Part shown: one piece after another, positions 47,136 to 59,400 of the stretch | How positions within the stretch are numbered: the stretch's first letter is position 1 | Layout of the letters: each line of letters opens with the position of its first letter | Assembly (NCBI GenBank): GCA_021292105.1 | Contig: CM037870.1 | Span: forward strand, 64,416,083 to 64,480,082 | DNA length: 64,000 bases | Direction: 5' to 3' | DNA from: Anadara kagoshimensis | Taxonomy: Eukaryota > Mollusca > Bivalvia > Arcoida > Arcidae | The notes under the pieces: generated by a model | Databases searched by the model: none | What the model saw: the letters and a program-made list of their open reading frames with translations, nothing else | Told to the model about the DNA's origin: nothing | Position numbers and translations under genes: made by a program

Positions 47136-48401
47136 TATTCATGAGCCTAATAGGCTTTCGTATCAAATATCAAAATATCATGCAAAAAGTGTTTGCTTTC
47201 CTACACTGGGTCATATATCTGGCAAGTAAAAATGTTTTAGAAAATCACGAGTGGTAAATGTTACGGGTCTATTGGGCATCTGTTTTTTTTTCAAGAAAAG
47301 GAAAGGTTGTAATGTCTATATCTCGACAGCTTTTTCGACTATTGCTATGTATTATCTCTCTACAGCTTTTCGGTAAATGATTATCCATGTCTCGACACCC
47401 AACCTTAGACTTATTTTCGTTAGCTCAGAGTTAAACTTACGACAGGTCTGTACTGTATATTGTATTTATATACATATAGACAAACAACATTAACCTGTCC
47501 GCTTGACCTTTCATTAGGAATATAAGAGGATCCACTCAATACCTGGGTAGTCTAACTTAGTAGTCTCTGTTAAAACATAAAATTGTATGTTTTCCGTTAA
47601 ATAACAAACACCTGTGTTTCCTAAACAAAAATTAACTGGTTCACAATAAATATTTAAATTAAAGGTCAAGTCGACAGGTCAATTATCTATAAGCATACAT
47701 TTTTGGTTATGATGATTAAATAAATATTTATTATAGTTGGTCATCTATAAAGCCATCATTACAATGCTTGTAGCTTATTCTACCCGATTAGTCTACAAAC
47801 ATTTGTGTTGTAAGATGACATTTTGCCCTCAAACAAATACTCACCGAAAAAAGAACATCGTACAAATAATTTTACCTTCACTAAGAATTTTACTGTTGCA
47901 TTTTCACTACCACACTTACACAATACGAGTTTGTGATCATCCCACCATCCTAGGGTTACAATAAGGATATTGCTATCAGTGTTCACCAAGTCCAAGGCGA
48001 CACTATTGTGGACTTCAGCTGTTAAGATGATGATTATGATGGAAGGGCTTTATTTGTAGCCTTCACACAAATTTAAACATTTATGTAAAATAGGTAGAAT
48101 AAAAAGCCCGAGAAGTCTTACTTACCAAAACTTGACTCTATCTCGTGAAAAGGTACAGCAAAAATAAAGGTTATGTGTTCCATTTAACAATTTAGTATTC
48201 ATTTTATGATATGAATTGAATCAGCTACATTTTTAAAATACAAATTGAATATGTCGCTGATTGAATTTCTTCTTCTTTCGGATAATAATCTAGCTCCTTC
48301 AACTAACTGACAAGTTGAAGATGTAGCGATATAACTACATGGTATAGTATGTACTATGTACAGGTTAAGAAACGTTAACTTAAGTACTACTGTATCATCT
48401 A

Positions 48402-48466
48402 TGGGGTACCAACGATAGAGCATTCACTTTACAAACGGGCGACCCGGGTTCGATTCCCGGCGTCAA
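48402..48466 (+). mobile_element. tRNA-Val-like SINE head, right arm
   Basis: ATGGGGTACCAACGATAGAG, a CTTTACAAAC loop (anticodon TAC, Val) and box B GGGTTCGATTCCCGG are present. The acceptor and D arms are incomplete, so it is not a functional tRNA. Confidence 0.55.
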
Positions 48467-49205
48467 GGAAGGATTTTTATTATTTATTTCATTGTAACTG
48501 GCATCTATGTTACCGGTACTGTTACCTGGCCTCTCTGGACCGTTATGATGTGATTCTTTCACTTGAATCCTGTTTTGTCCGCTTCCGGTTTATAATTGCT
48601 CGGCTGAAAAGTCTAAATTAGTCCAATGTTTGTTGATGGTACTTTTAAAACTGTTTAGAGATATATTATTCACTAGTTCTGATGGCAAGGAGTTTCACGT
48701 GTTGGTCACTTGTTGACTGAAAGTTGCTTTCTTCGCGCTTGTTCTATTCAAAAACAAGCATACTAATCCATGTCCGAATCACAATCCAGAAGCAAAGTAA
48801 AAACTTTGGAACGACAAGTCAGGTTAGGTTCTATTATATTCTTTGTGGAGTTTGAAGCTGTGTCCCCTGGTGTTACTTTTTGAGTAAATATATCTTTATT
48901 GACTTTGTTGATGAATTCTATACATTTGTACAATATCAGATCTTTCTCCTCTATTCCAAAGTTGGTAGCCAAGTGATTTTTAGTCGTGTTGGATAGGAAG
49001 TTATGAAGTATGTCCGAAGTTATGAGTTTAAACAGTTTGCTAGCTCTACGTTGGACGTTTTCTATCATTTCGACATCTTTTTTGTAGATTACAGACCAGA
49101 TATTGCTGCCATATTCAAGATGAGGTTTAACTATTGATTTATAAAGTGGTAAGAATGTGTTCTTATCAATATGTTTAAAGGTTCTTCTTAATAGTCCTAA
49201 TACCC

Positions 49206-49207
<2 letters not shown>

Positions 49208-49245
<38 letters not shown>
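49208..49245 (+). repeat. Poly-T tract, 38 bases
   Basis: Present in the right arm only; the left arm has no matching run at this place. Confidence 0.9.
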
Positions 49246-49248
<3 letters not shown>

Positions 49249-49372
49249 GAAGAGGGGATATGGTCTCTAATGTTTAATTTTTGGCCAACAATTATTCCTA
49301 AGTCTTTCTCTTCTTCTACTTTATCGATTTCTGTATCATTAATTCGTAAAATTATCTTTTTTTCTAGATGTA

Positions 49373-50648
49373 CGAGGGGAAGTCAGAAAGTTCAAAGAAC
49401 GGTGTATTCAGCCAAGAGTAACACACATTTTCTTTACTTATTTAGACAACACATTATTCCGCCATTTTAAACATATCAAGTTTATTTGTCACAACATATT
49501 TGTGTAATTATCAAAAGCATTTAAAGTTGGTGACCATCAAGCAATGATGGAAATCAACATGTTGAGTTTAGGGCAGTAATAAAGTTCCTCACAGTAGAGG
49601 GATCAAATGCCAAAGAAATTCACCGGCGAATGGCCGAGGTGTAGGGTGACAGTGGTCCTGTCTATTCTACAGTGGCAAAATGGTCAGCTGAATTTAAACG
49701 TGGGCTCACCTCACTGAAGGATGACCCACGGTAAGGTCGGTCAGCTGATGCCACCACAAAGGAAATTGTCATGTCTGTGGAGACCCTCATCATGAATGAT
49801 CGTCTAATAAGGATTGATGACATAGCTAGGGAGTGTGACATTTCACATGGAATTGTATACACGGTTATCCACGAGCATCTTAGGATGTCAAAAGTATCCG
49901 CAAGATGGGTCCCCAGAAACCTTAATGTGCAGGATCGCTTCCAAAGACTCCATCAAGTCGGGAGCGTCTTGGCATTTATAATAACCCGGAGAGCTTCCAT
50001 TTACGTTTAGTAACTGGTGATGAAACATGGATTCATCATTGGGACCCAAAACCAAAAAGAGTCCATGCAATGGAAGCACCAGGCTGGCTCACCCCCACCA
50101 AAGAAATTCAAAACCTAACCATCCGCTGGCAAAGTTATGGCCACTGTGTTTTGTGATTCTAAGGGTGTTCTGTTAATCAATTATAAACCTGCTGGAATCT
50201 CTATCACTGGGGATTACTATGCTGATCTAAAGAAGCAGCTGAAAGCTGCTATAAAATTAAAAAGGAGGGGTATTGCTTCTTCACGACAATGCTCCTGTGC
50301 ATAAGTCAAGGATTGCACAAGCAGCGATTCGTGAATGCAAGTTCGAACAACTTAATCACCCACCCAACAGTCCCGATTTGACACCCAGTGATTATTTCCT
50401 ATTTAGAAATTTGAAATCCCGTTTATGGGGAATCAGATTTCCTGATGACGATACACTTAAGGCTGCCACAGAGGCATGGTTTCAGGACCAAACCGAAGAC
50501 TTCTATTTCAAAGGTATAGACAGTCTGAAAGAAAAGCAGGCTAAGTGCATTGGGGTAAATGGGGACTATATTGAAAAATAATAATAAAATGTATGGTTTG
50601 TTGCGGCAATATATCCCCCGTGTTCTATGAACTTTTTACCTCCCCTCG
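49373..50648 (+). mobile_element. Dead mariner transposon (DD34D transposase remnant)
   Basis: The ends CGAGGGGAAGTCAGAAAGTT and the inverse of CGAGGGGAGGTAAAAAGTTC are flanked by TA (49371-49372, 50649-50650). The 1276-bp length fits mariner. The plus strand encodes helix-turn-helix parts (KEIHRRMAEV, VAKWSAEFKRG), TGDETWIHHWDPKPK (first catalytic Asp), LLHDNAPVHKSRIA (second Asp) and NSPDLTPSDYFLF (third Asp, with 34 residues between the second and third). At least two in-frame stops (near 49641 and 49733) and two frameshifts (near 49960 and 50265) show it is inactive. The mirror arm preserves the empty site. Confidence 0.9.
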
Positions 50649-51456
50649 TAGGTGTTTACATTTCTTCTTATTAATTTCTTCTCATTAAACTTTAATTGCC
50701 ACTCTTAAGACCAATTGTTAAATTTGTCAATGTCATCTTGAAATATATATTATGTACAGTCATTACTTGATTTGATTGTTTTATATAACTTATTGTCGTC
50801 AGCTGCAAAGACTTTAATGAAACTCTGGACAGCATCTGGCAGATCATTAATGAAGATTAGAAATAGAATAGGTCCTAGAACAGAACACTTCCTTGCGGAA
50901 TTCCACTGAGTACAGGGTTAAGTCAGATTTTGTACCATTAAGCATTACACGTTGTTTTCTATCCGACAGGAAGTCTTGTATCCAGTTGAAAATATCGCCT
51001 TCAATCCCGGCATATCATTGGAGCTTTACACATACTCTTCTACGAGACACAGTATCAAAGGTCTTTTGAAAATCTAAATGAATGACATCAAAATCCTCAT
51101 TGTTATATATTGCTTACGACAAGTAGTCAATCGCTTCTAATAATTGTGTGTTACATGAGTAACCTGCTGATGTGACGTAAATAGATTTTTAATTTCCATA
51201 CATGACATTAAAGCCTTTTTAATAATTTTTTCCATAATTTTTTAGACCACTGGGGTTAAGCTGATTGGTCGATAATTTGACACCTCAGTTTTAGACCTTT
51301 TTTGTGGATATGACTAATGTTACACAACTAGATTTTGCCTTCTATTATGATTTAGTGAAGATAACATGAAGTTAAACACATATTGTGTGCACTGCTGTTT
51401 CTTTTAAAAATTTTAGATGGATGTTGTCTTCGCCTTGTGATTTGACTGGGTTTAAC

Positions 51457-51513
<57 letters not shown>
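51457..51513. repeat. (AT)n(GT)n microsatellite
   Basis: AT repeats pass into GT repeats directly next to the MITE at 51516. Confidence 0.95.
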
Positions 51514-51515
<2 letters not shown>

Positions 51516-51516
<1 letters not shown>

Positions 51517-51780
51517 CGGGACTGACTAGTGTTGAATATACATGTAGTAGATATAATAGATTGATTTACTGCCAAACTTTCTGGTCCGGATCTTTTAGCC
51601 TTGTGGTAGAACGCTTGCTTTTCACCCGGGAGGGCCGGGTTCGATCCTCAGCCGGGGGCACTCGATGAGGAAGTTTTTTTTCTGGTGTTTCCTCCCTCCT
51701 GTTACATTGCAGTAAATCACTCTATTATATCTACTACATGTATATTCAACACAACAATACCACGACTAGCTCAGTCCCGC
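51516..51780. mobile_element. TA-flanked MITE with tRNA-like core
   Basis: The left terminus GCGGGACTGACTAGTGTTGA and the right terminus are inverse copies over about 55-60 bp (shared ATATACATGTAGTAGATATA), with a 12-bp indel. TA lies on both sides (51514, 51781). The 265-bp element holds at 51588-51660 a tRNA-Glu-like stretch: box A TAGCCTTGTGGTAGAACGC, loop TTTTCAC (anticodon TTC) and box B GGGTTCGATCC, one base short of consensus. Confidence 0.7.
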
Positions 51781-52099
51781 TACATATAGTCTTTATGAAT
51801 GTGGGCGATACGAGTGATTACAAGTTCGCGGTCCCATGCAGTTATAGCAGGAAACATATATATAGTGACCCGAAGTGCTTTATAGTATATCAACTTAGAT
51901 ATAATAAATTACACTGTATAATACTTTATAATAATATAGAGGCTGGTTGATATCGGGGCACGGATTCATATTAAAAAAAATCAATACATTAAGAAATAAT
52001 GTATGGAGCATTTAATAAGAAAAGGTATCTACATCTAGTGGTCCCTGGGCCATAAATAAATAAATAAATCTGTACGATTCAGTTGAATCTATGCCCATA

Positions 52100-52251
52100 A
52101 GGATGAGTCTTTTTATCAGATTATCAATTCACGCTTGGTCGAATTTTTGATCAACAAATCGATCACCTTTGGGCAATGATGCTCAGCGAAACGTCAAACC
52201 TACTTCCGGCACGTGGTATGAACTCAGTTTGTTGACTTTGAACTACGGAAA
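52100..52251 (+). promoter_or_regulatory. LPCAT3 promoter region
   Basis: ACTTCCGG (ETS-type) at 52202-52209 is followed directly by CACGTG (E-box) at 52210-52215, 37 bp upstream of the start codon. No TATA box is obvious. The motifs are common in housekeeping promoters; regulator identity is inference. Confidence 0.5.
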
Positions 52252-52345
52252 ATGGCGACAGAATCGGACGGTCTGGTGTTTGATATTGCAAACACACTAG
52301 GGGCTTCACCCAGTGCAATACGATTGTTATTATCACTATTTGCTG
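52252..52345 (+). CDS. LPCAT3: LPCAT3 coding exon 1
   Basis: It begins MATESDGLVFDIANTLGASP and ends in phase 1 before GTAAGA. It carries the start of the first membrane segment. Confidence 0.9.
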
Positions 52346-53397
52346 GTAAGACCATTTTTTTCGAACAGGTACAATGACACACGATAAAATTAGGTCAGTC
52401 AAAAAACGTGGGTTTTGTTTACATCACTTCACGGTGATCGCTAAGAAAACACTGTTGCACCATGTGCCGGCTACTGATTTCATTAATGTTTGTATTTTAA
52501 AGACTGTATCTAAATGATAATATTAACATTTTGTGTGTACAACAGAATCCAAAATATTGTGCAATGTGTCAAGTTATAATACGGAAGGAATAATATTTTT
52601 TCTTTTTTCAAAGTTATCTCCCTTTAATTATTTTTTTCTGTAAAACTAGGTGATTTTTGTTCATATCATTATGTCAAATAATACTATAAACTTGTGCAAT
52701 GTTGTTAAAAAATCACACTTATCACTTTATTGATTTTGATTAAAAAAAATTATATTTTGAATTGAGACCTGCCAGTTTTGTGCTATGTCAACAATTATGT
52801 AACTTTTGTAAGCCAGAATACCATGTTACATGGTGTGTATGCATACATTAACATTTTCCTTCTCTGTAACTCTTAAAAGTCATCCATAATTTTCAAAAGT
52901 CATGGGAGAATATGTAGCCAAGTGATCATATACTAAGTTTGACTAATGCATGTTATTCATACTTTGATGATGTGATTTCCTATACTTTTCAATATTGGTA
53001 ATGTGCATTACAAAATGACTCAAGTACAGCAATTTACACATCCTTATAATGTCCTTTGATTTATTGATTACTTGGTAATCTCCTTTATTATGAAGTAGGC
53101 ATGTCATGTTATAGAAACCTCCCAGCAAATTGCCCTGAGCACATTGCAAATTAAGCTAAACATTTCTGCTACCTCACCTATAGCGGTTAGCAGCTGATTA
53201 TAAGTAAAATTCTTTGACTAGAATGTAAAACCCATCAATCAGTTTATTGACAAACTCCTTTATAACATTAAATTTGATTGTACAAATGTTTGCAGTTATT
53301 TGAGATTTTACTATATAAATTTTAATACATACTTCCAAAATTTGCAATATGAAAATAAAAATATTGTCTCTTTTAAAGTATTTTTTTCCACAAATTT

Positions 53398-53433
<36 letters not shown>

Positions 53434-56400
53434 CAATTAAAATTAGGAGCAAGTGACAATTTTGTCTGCCAGGAGTGGAATTCTAGCCTTAAAGTTTTGA
53501 TATTATTACTAAACCAGTTTCAATTTTGGAGCACCAGACAGTCATTTTAAAATTACTCATCAGTAGATATTTTTACTTGCAGGTTATCCTTTGGCATGTA
53601 TACACAGATCTTTAATTCACGGAAAACCACCCACCATACATCATTTGTACTTCACTGTCACTGGATTGGCAATCAGTTACTTCAATTTTGGTAAAGTAAT
53701 ATAGTGTATACAGATTTTAGTTTGTATATTAACAGTGGTTTCAGGGTTTGAAGCATACAGTGGATTTTGCCAGGGTTTCATGTGATCAATACTCCTAATG
53801 TTTGTGTGGAATGTTTTGGAAAATGTTTACATTGAAATTTCACAGAGTAACCTCATTTTTACGGGAAATCATGAAATGAGGTCATTCCATCTCCAATTGA
53901 AATAATTGCTGCACAGAAATGTTTGGGGTATCACATGGTACTCTTGCAAATCCAACTATGCTAAATTTGACCTAAATTTTGAAAATTGTGACCTACAAAA
54001 TGACCCCAGATGATAAATTAAAGAGACAATTTCAATGTACCAGTAATATTAGAGTGGTTAGTGTTCTCATTGGTCCACTATATCTCCACATATTCTGAGT
54101 AACAGAATCATTCAGAATAGGAAGTAACAAACATTTCATGTATTACCGTAGTATGAACATAATCACCTGCTACAAATGCAAACTAGAAAAACTGAGCCAC
54201 AAGCTCACAAAAAAATACCCCCAGCTCCCCCCCCCCCACACACACATAAAAAAAACCATCGGATCAAATTTTAAATAGGAGGTGCACATCTACATTATAT
54301 CACAAAGATTGTGTGAAAGTTTCATTAAAAATCCATTGAAGGGTTTAGGAGGAGTTGCGGATAAGAGATAGGTACTCTAAGGTGTAACGGAAGGACGGAC
54401 GGACACCCCTATCACTATATACCCCCCACTTAAAATTAACGGAAGGATGGACGGACGGACACACGGACGGACACCCCTATCACTATATACCCCCTACTTT
54501 TTAAGCGGGGGGTATAAATATTTCATAGATACAATAGTAATTGTACAAAATGGCCCAGGTACCAGTTGATGTAGCACCTAAGATTTAAAGGCCTGTGTAG
54601 TTTTTAGCGCCCACTCAAAAAAGTACTTGTGACCCTGTGAGTTTGTTTAAATTTTCAAACTTTAAGATTTAGAATACTGAAATATTGCAGACTTATAATA
54701 TGTTTTCAATAGATAGAATTCTCGTTATAAAGATGCTATATAGTGACAATATTTGAAATATTGTGGTAATAAAGAAAAACTAGATAGAAATGTAGAAAAT
54801 GACCAGCTACAGTGGAAACACTGTCAATGAGATTTATTTTGCTAGTGTATTACTAGTAGACCTATTCAATGAATGAGGAAGAAATAGAACCAGATTTACT
54901 CAAGACTCAAGTAAGACTGAAAAGAGGGGCCTTTAAGGTTGGCCCACAATAATGTCGGTGTACACAATTATTACTTTGGGCTAATGTTGCAAGAGTTGTT
55001 ATAGATTGAACACTGAAAGTCATTTACAGTACATGTAATATTACATTTGTATATATACATTTACAGTACATGTAATATTACATTTGTATATATACATTTA
55101 CAGTACATGTAATATTACATTTGTATATATACATTTACAGTACATGTAATATTACATTTGTATGTATACATTTACAGTACATGTTATATTACATTTGTAT
55201 GTATACATTTACAGTACATGTAATATTACATTTGTATGTATACATTTACAGTACATGTTATATTACATTTGTATATATACATTTACAGTACATGTTATAT
55301 TACATTTGTATGTATACATTTACAGTACATGTTATATTACATTTGTATGTATACATTTACAGTACATGTTATATTACATTTGTATATATACATTTACAGT
55401 ACATGTAATATTACATTTGTATATATACATTTACAGTACATGTTATATTACATTTGTATATATACATTTACAGTACATGTAATATTACATTTGTATGTAT
55501 ACATTTACAGTACATGTAATATTACATTTGTATGTATACATTTACAGTACATGTAATATTACATTTGTATGTATACATTTACAGTACATGTAATATTACA
55601 TTTGTATATATACATTTACAGTACATGTAATATTACATTTGTATATATACATTGTAATATAATTATATATAATCAATGCTTTTCCTCTATTTTCTAGGTG
55701 TTAATTTAATCCATTCCATCATCAACATACTAGTTATTTATGTTTTACTTCTGTTTACTGGAGGAACAAAATTTTCTGTTGTGTTTGCCTACATCTTTAA
55801 TACTGTAAGTTACTTTTTTTAATAAAAAAAACCAAACACATAACAATTCATGACCAAATACAAAAGCAAAGTAATAAATTTTCGACTGGCAAATAAGGTT
55901 AAACACGTAAACTTCCACCAGGGAAGTGAGGGTAAGTACCTCCTGTTTAATTAGCTACACCTGTCATTTGTGTAGTCAAAATTGAAAATGAATGAAACAT
56001 GGCACTATGGGATGTCAAATATATCCAGTGTAATTTTGGATACAGAAACGTCATACTTTTCAACAATATTGTGATAATGGCCATAAAACTTTTTGAGAGT
56101 TTTGATACGCCTAGGTTTGCAATATGCTTGCATCTAGTTATGGGAATCGGTTGCATTTTCATAATCGATTAATCGGTTATAATCGGAAGATGATTTCGAT
56201 CGATTTTCCAATTATAATCGGTTAATAAATTGAAGCGGAAATTACAAAGTAAATTAGATTAAATTCTAATTTTTAGTCTTGATAATATCTGCAAGATACT
56301 TGAATCTCAGTTAAGACTTAAAATATCCTCCATTTTTCTGATCATTTACTCTTCCTTACATTTGTGTTAGTTTTCTTTTCCAAGTACACTTATTTCAGCT

Positions 56401-59400
56401 ACAGTTTCATACTTATGAAAGTTTTTTTTACGAAAGTCAATTACGTTTCAGACCAAACAAACTTTTCCGTTTCTCCATAAACGAACTTCAGTAAATAATC
56501 GAAACCGATTGATTATTAGATTTTAGAATCGATTATCGCTAATCGGGCGCTCAAACGATTAGATATCGATTAAATCGATTAATCGGTCCAACACTACTTG
56601 CATCAACAATTTAGTTGTAAGAAGCTAGAAAATACTGGTATACATACATGTGCATGTACCATTATTTACTAGCTCACCTGAGTGAAGGCTTCAAATAAGC
56701 TATAAAATTTTGTTTCATCCACAGTCTATTGCCTTGAGACAGGGAGGTCATGCGTTGGAAGTGAACCCTGGTCAGGTCATACTTTCAAATTCCAAGTTCT
56801 GGTATTGCATAATCAATGAACTGGTTCACCTGGTGCCAGTAAAATGTGACTGAAGGAGTTGTATGCTTGTCTGCGGCATACTGACTCAGTGAGCCTTGTG
56901 AAAAGTTGATAACTCTTGTTAGCTCACCTGGCCTAAAAGACCATGTGAGCTTTTGCCATCACTTTGCGTCCGTCGTCGTCGTCGTCATCGTCCGTCGTTA
57001 AAGATCAACTCCTCAGAAACCGCTGGGCCATTTGCAACCAAACTTTGTCACAACAGTCCTTGGGTGGTCTACTTTCGAAATTGTGTCCGACATGTCCGCA
57101 CCTAATCCGAGATGGCCGCCAGCTGGTAACATAGATTAACATTGGACCCTATGGGAAAATATGTTCAAAGATATTTTTCTCTGAAACTACTGAGCCAATT
57201 GGAACCAAACTTGGTCACAGTAGTCCTTAGATGGTACCTACTGAAACCGGTGTTTTTTAAGTTTGCACCTAATCCAAGATGGCCGCCAGCGAGGAACATA
57301 GGTTAACATTGGACCCTATAGGAACAATATCAAAGATCTTTTTCTCTAAAACCCTTTAGCCAATGGTAACCAAACTTGGCCACAATAGTATTTGGATGGC
57401 CCCCTACAACATTGGGGTTTTTGAGGGCCACACCATATCCAAGATGGCCGCCAGCGGAGAACATATTTTAACATTGGACCTTATGGGAAAATACGTTCAA
57501 AGATATTTTTCTCTGAAACTACTGAGCCAATTGGAATTAAATTTGGTCACAGTAGTCCTTAGATGGTACCTTCTGAAACCAGTGTTTTTTAAGTCTGCAC
57601 CTAATCCAAGATGGCGGCCAACGGGGAACATAGGTTAACATTGGACCCTATAGGAACAATATCAAAGATCTTTTTCTCTAAAACCCTTTAGCCAATGGGA
57701 ACCAAACTTGGCCACAATAGTCTTTGAATGCCCCCTTTAACATTGGGGTTTTTGAGGGCCGCCCCAAATTCAAGATGGCCACCAGCAGAGAACATATTTT
57801 AACATTGGACCTTATGGGAAAATACATTCAAAGATATTTTTCTCTGAAACTAGTGAGCTAATTAGAACCAAACTTGGTCACAGTAGTCCTTAGATGGTAC
57901 CATCTGAAACCAGTGTTTTTTTAAGTCTGCACCTAATCCAAGATGGCGGCCAGCGGGGAACATAGGTTAACATTGGACCCTATGGGAACAATATCAAAGA
58001 TCTTTTTCTCTAAAACCCAATTCTCTAAAGCCAATTGGAACCAAACTTGGCCACAATAGTCTTTTGGTGGCCCCCTACAACATTGGGGTTTTTGAGGGCT
58101 GCACCAAATCCAAGATGGCTGCCAGTGGAGAACATATTTTAACATTGGACCTTATGGGAAAATATGTTCAAAGATATTTTTTTCTAAAACTACTGAGCCA
58201 ATTAGAACCAAACTTGGTCATAGTAGTCCTTAGATGGTACCTTCTGAAACCGGTGTTTTTTTTAAGTCTGCACCTGATCCAAGATGGACGCCAACGGGAA
58301 ACATAGGTTAACATTGGACCCTATGGGAACAATATCAAAGATCTTTTTCTCTAAAACCCCTAAGCCAATTGGAACCAAACTTGGCCACAATAGTCTTTGG
58401 GTGGCCCTCTACAACATTGGTGTTTTGAGGGCCACACAAAATCCAAGATGGCCGTCAGTAGAAAACATATTTTAATATTGGACCCTATGGGAAAATAAGT
58501 TCAAACATATTTTTCTCTAAAACTACTGAGTCAATTGGAACCAAACTCGGCTACAATAGTCATTGGGTCTTTACATTTGGTATTTTAAAATAACATCTGC
58601 ATTTAAAAATCAACTCCTGTGAAACCACTTGGCCAATTGCAATGATATTTGGTATGTATCTTAGTCTTGGAGAGTACATGTCAGTCTGCCATATGACTTT
58701 TGTCTTTGACCTAAACTTAACCCTCCAGTGACTATGTTGAACTTTTTGGATTAGGTCAGTTTCTCTGAATCTCGAATACTACACATGGTAGGTCAATGAT
58801 ATTTGGTATATAGCTTGATCTTGGATAGTACATCAGTCAGACTGCCTTATGGCTTTTGTCCTTGACCTTAATTTCATGGTCCATTGACCAGTTTTGGATA
58901 AGGAAAATTTCTCAGGTATTATACATGAAAAGTCGATGATACTTGGTATGTATTGTCTCAAAATTTTGAAATATGGTTTAGTTTTGAAAGGAAATAATAT
59001 TGAAATTTTGTGGTAGAAATAAATATTGTGTAATAAATTTCAAGCATTTATTTAAACATCAGACAATCTGTTGATTTTCATTCTGCAACAGCTCTACCTA
59101 GGTGAGCTATACAGGCTCCTGGGAGCCTCTAGTGTTGAGTCTTGAGATTTCTAGATTAATGATGCTCTGACTTTTGAAAAGTTGAGAATTCCTTTGACTT
59201 TCTGGGTTTTTTTTTAGCCAAATTGGAATTGTTTATACATGTATATGTTATAACTATGAGCAAAGATGTCAAGTCAATTTTAAAATGCATGGTTGTTGCA
59301 GTGTTCATTCTAGGATTTTCAGATGGGGCAATTTTCAAGAAAAGAAAATCTTTTAAAAGACCATTATATCAATATTTTTGTGTTTATTTAAATTTGGTTC

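Larger units (their letters stand above)
42870..51470. repeat. Large imperfect palindrome (foldback), about 8.3-8.6 kb
   Basis: Sequence from about 42870 to the centre near 46371 is repeated inverted from the centre to about 51150. Outer LINE parts, tRNA-like heads, an ATC run (44594) and GCGTTATAACGC arrays all appear in mirror order. Arms differ by small substitutions and indels, so this is not a perfect assembly mirror. The right arm additionally carries a mariner (49373-50648), a 38-bp poly-T and a duplicated inner part, and its LINE runs about 300 bp further out than the left one. Confidence 0.85.
48600..51470 (-). pseudogene. Broken LINE, right arm, interrupted by mariner
   Basis: The minus strand carries the RT start LNPVKSQGEDNIHLKFLKET (51460-51400), then TEVSNYRPISLTPVV (about 51290-51240), the fingers/palm parts mirrored in the left arm, and near 49050 VQRRASKLFKL. 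Stops and frameshifts are frequent. The mariner at 49373-50648 splits it. Confidence 0.8.

Noticed and set aside
42870..51150. Palindrome as a pure assembly artefact
   Set aside because: Arms differ by scattered substitutions, an inner duplication, a poly-T run and a TA-flanked mariner, which a simple mirrored mis-assembly would not give; haplotype joining still needs long reads to exclude.
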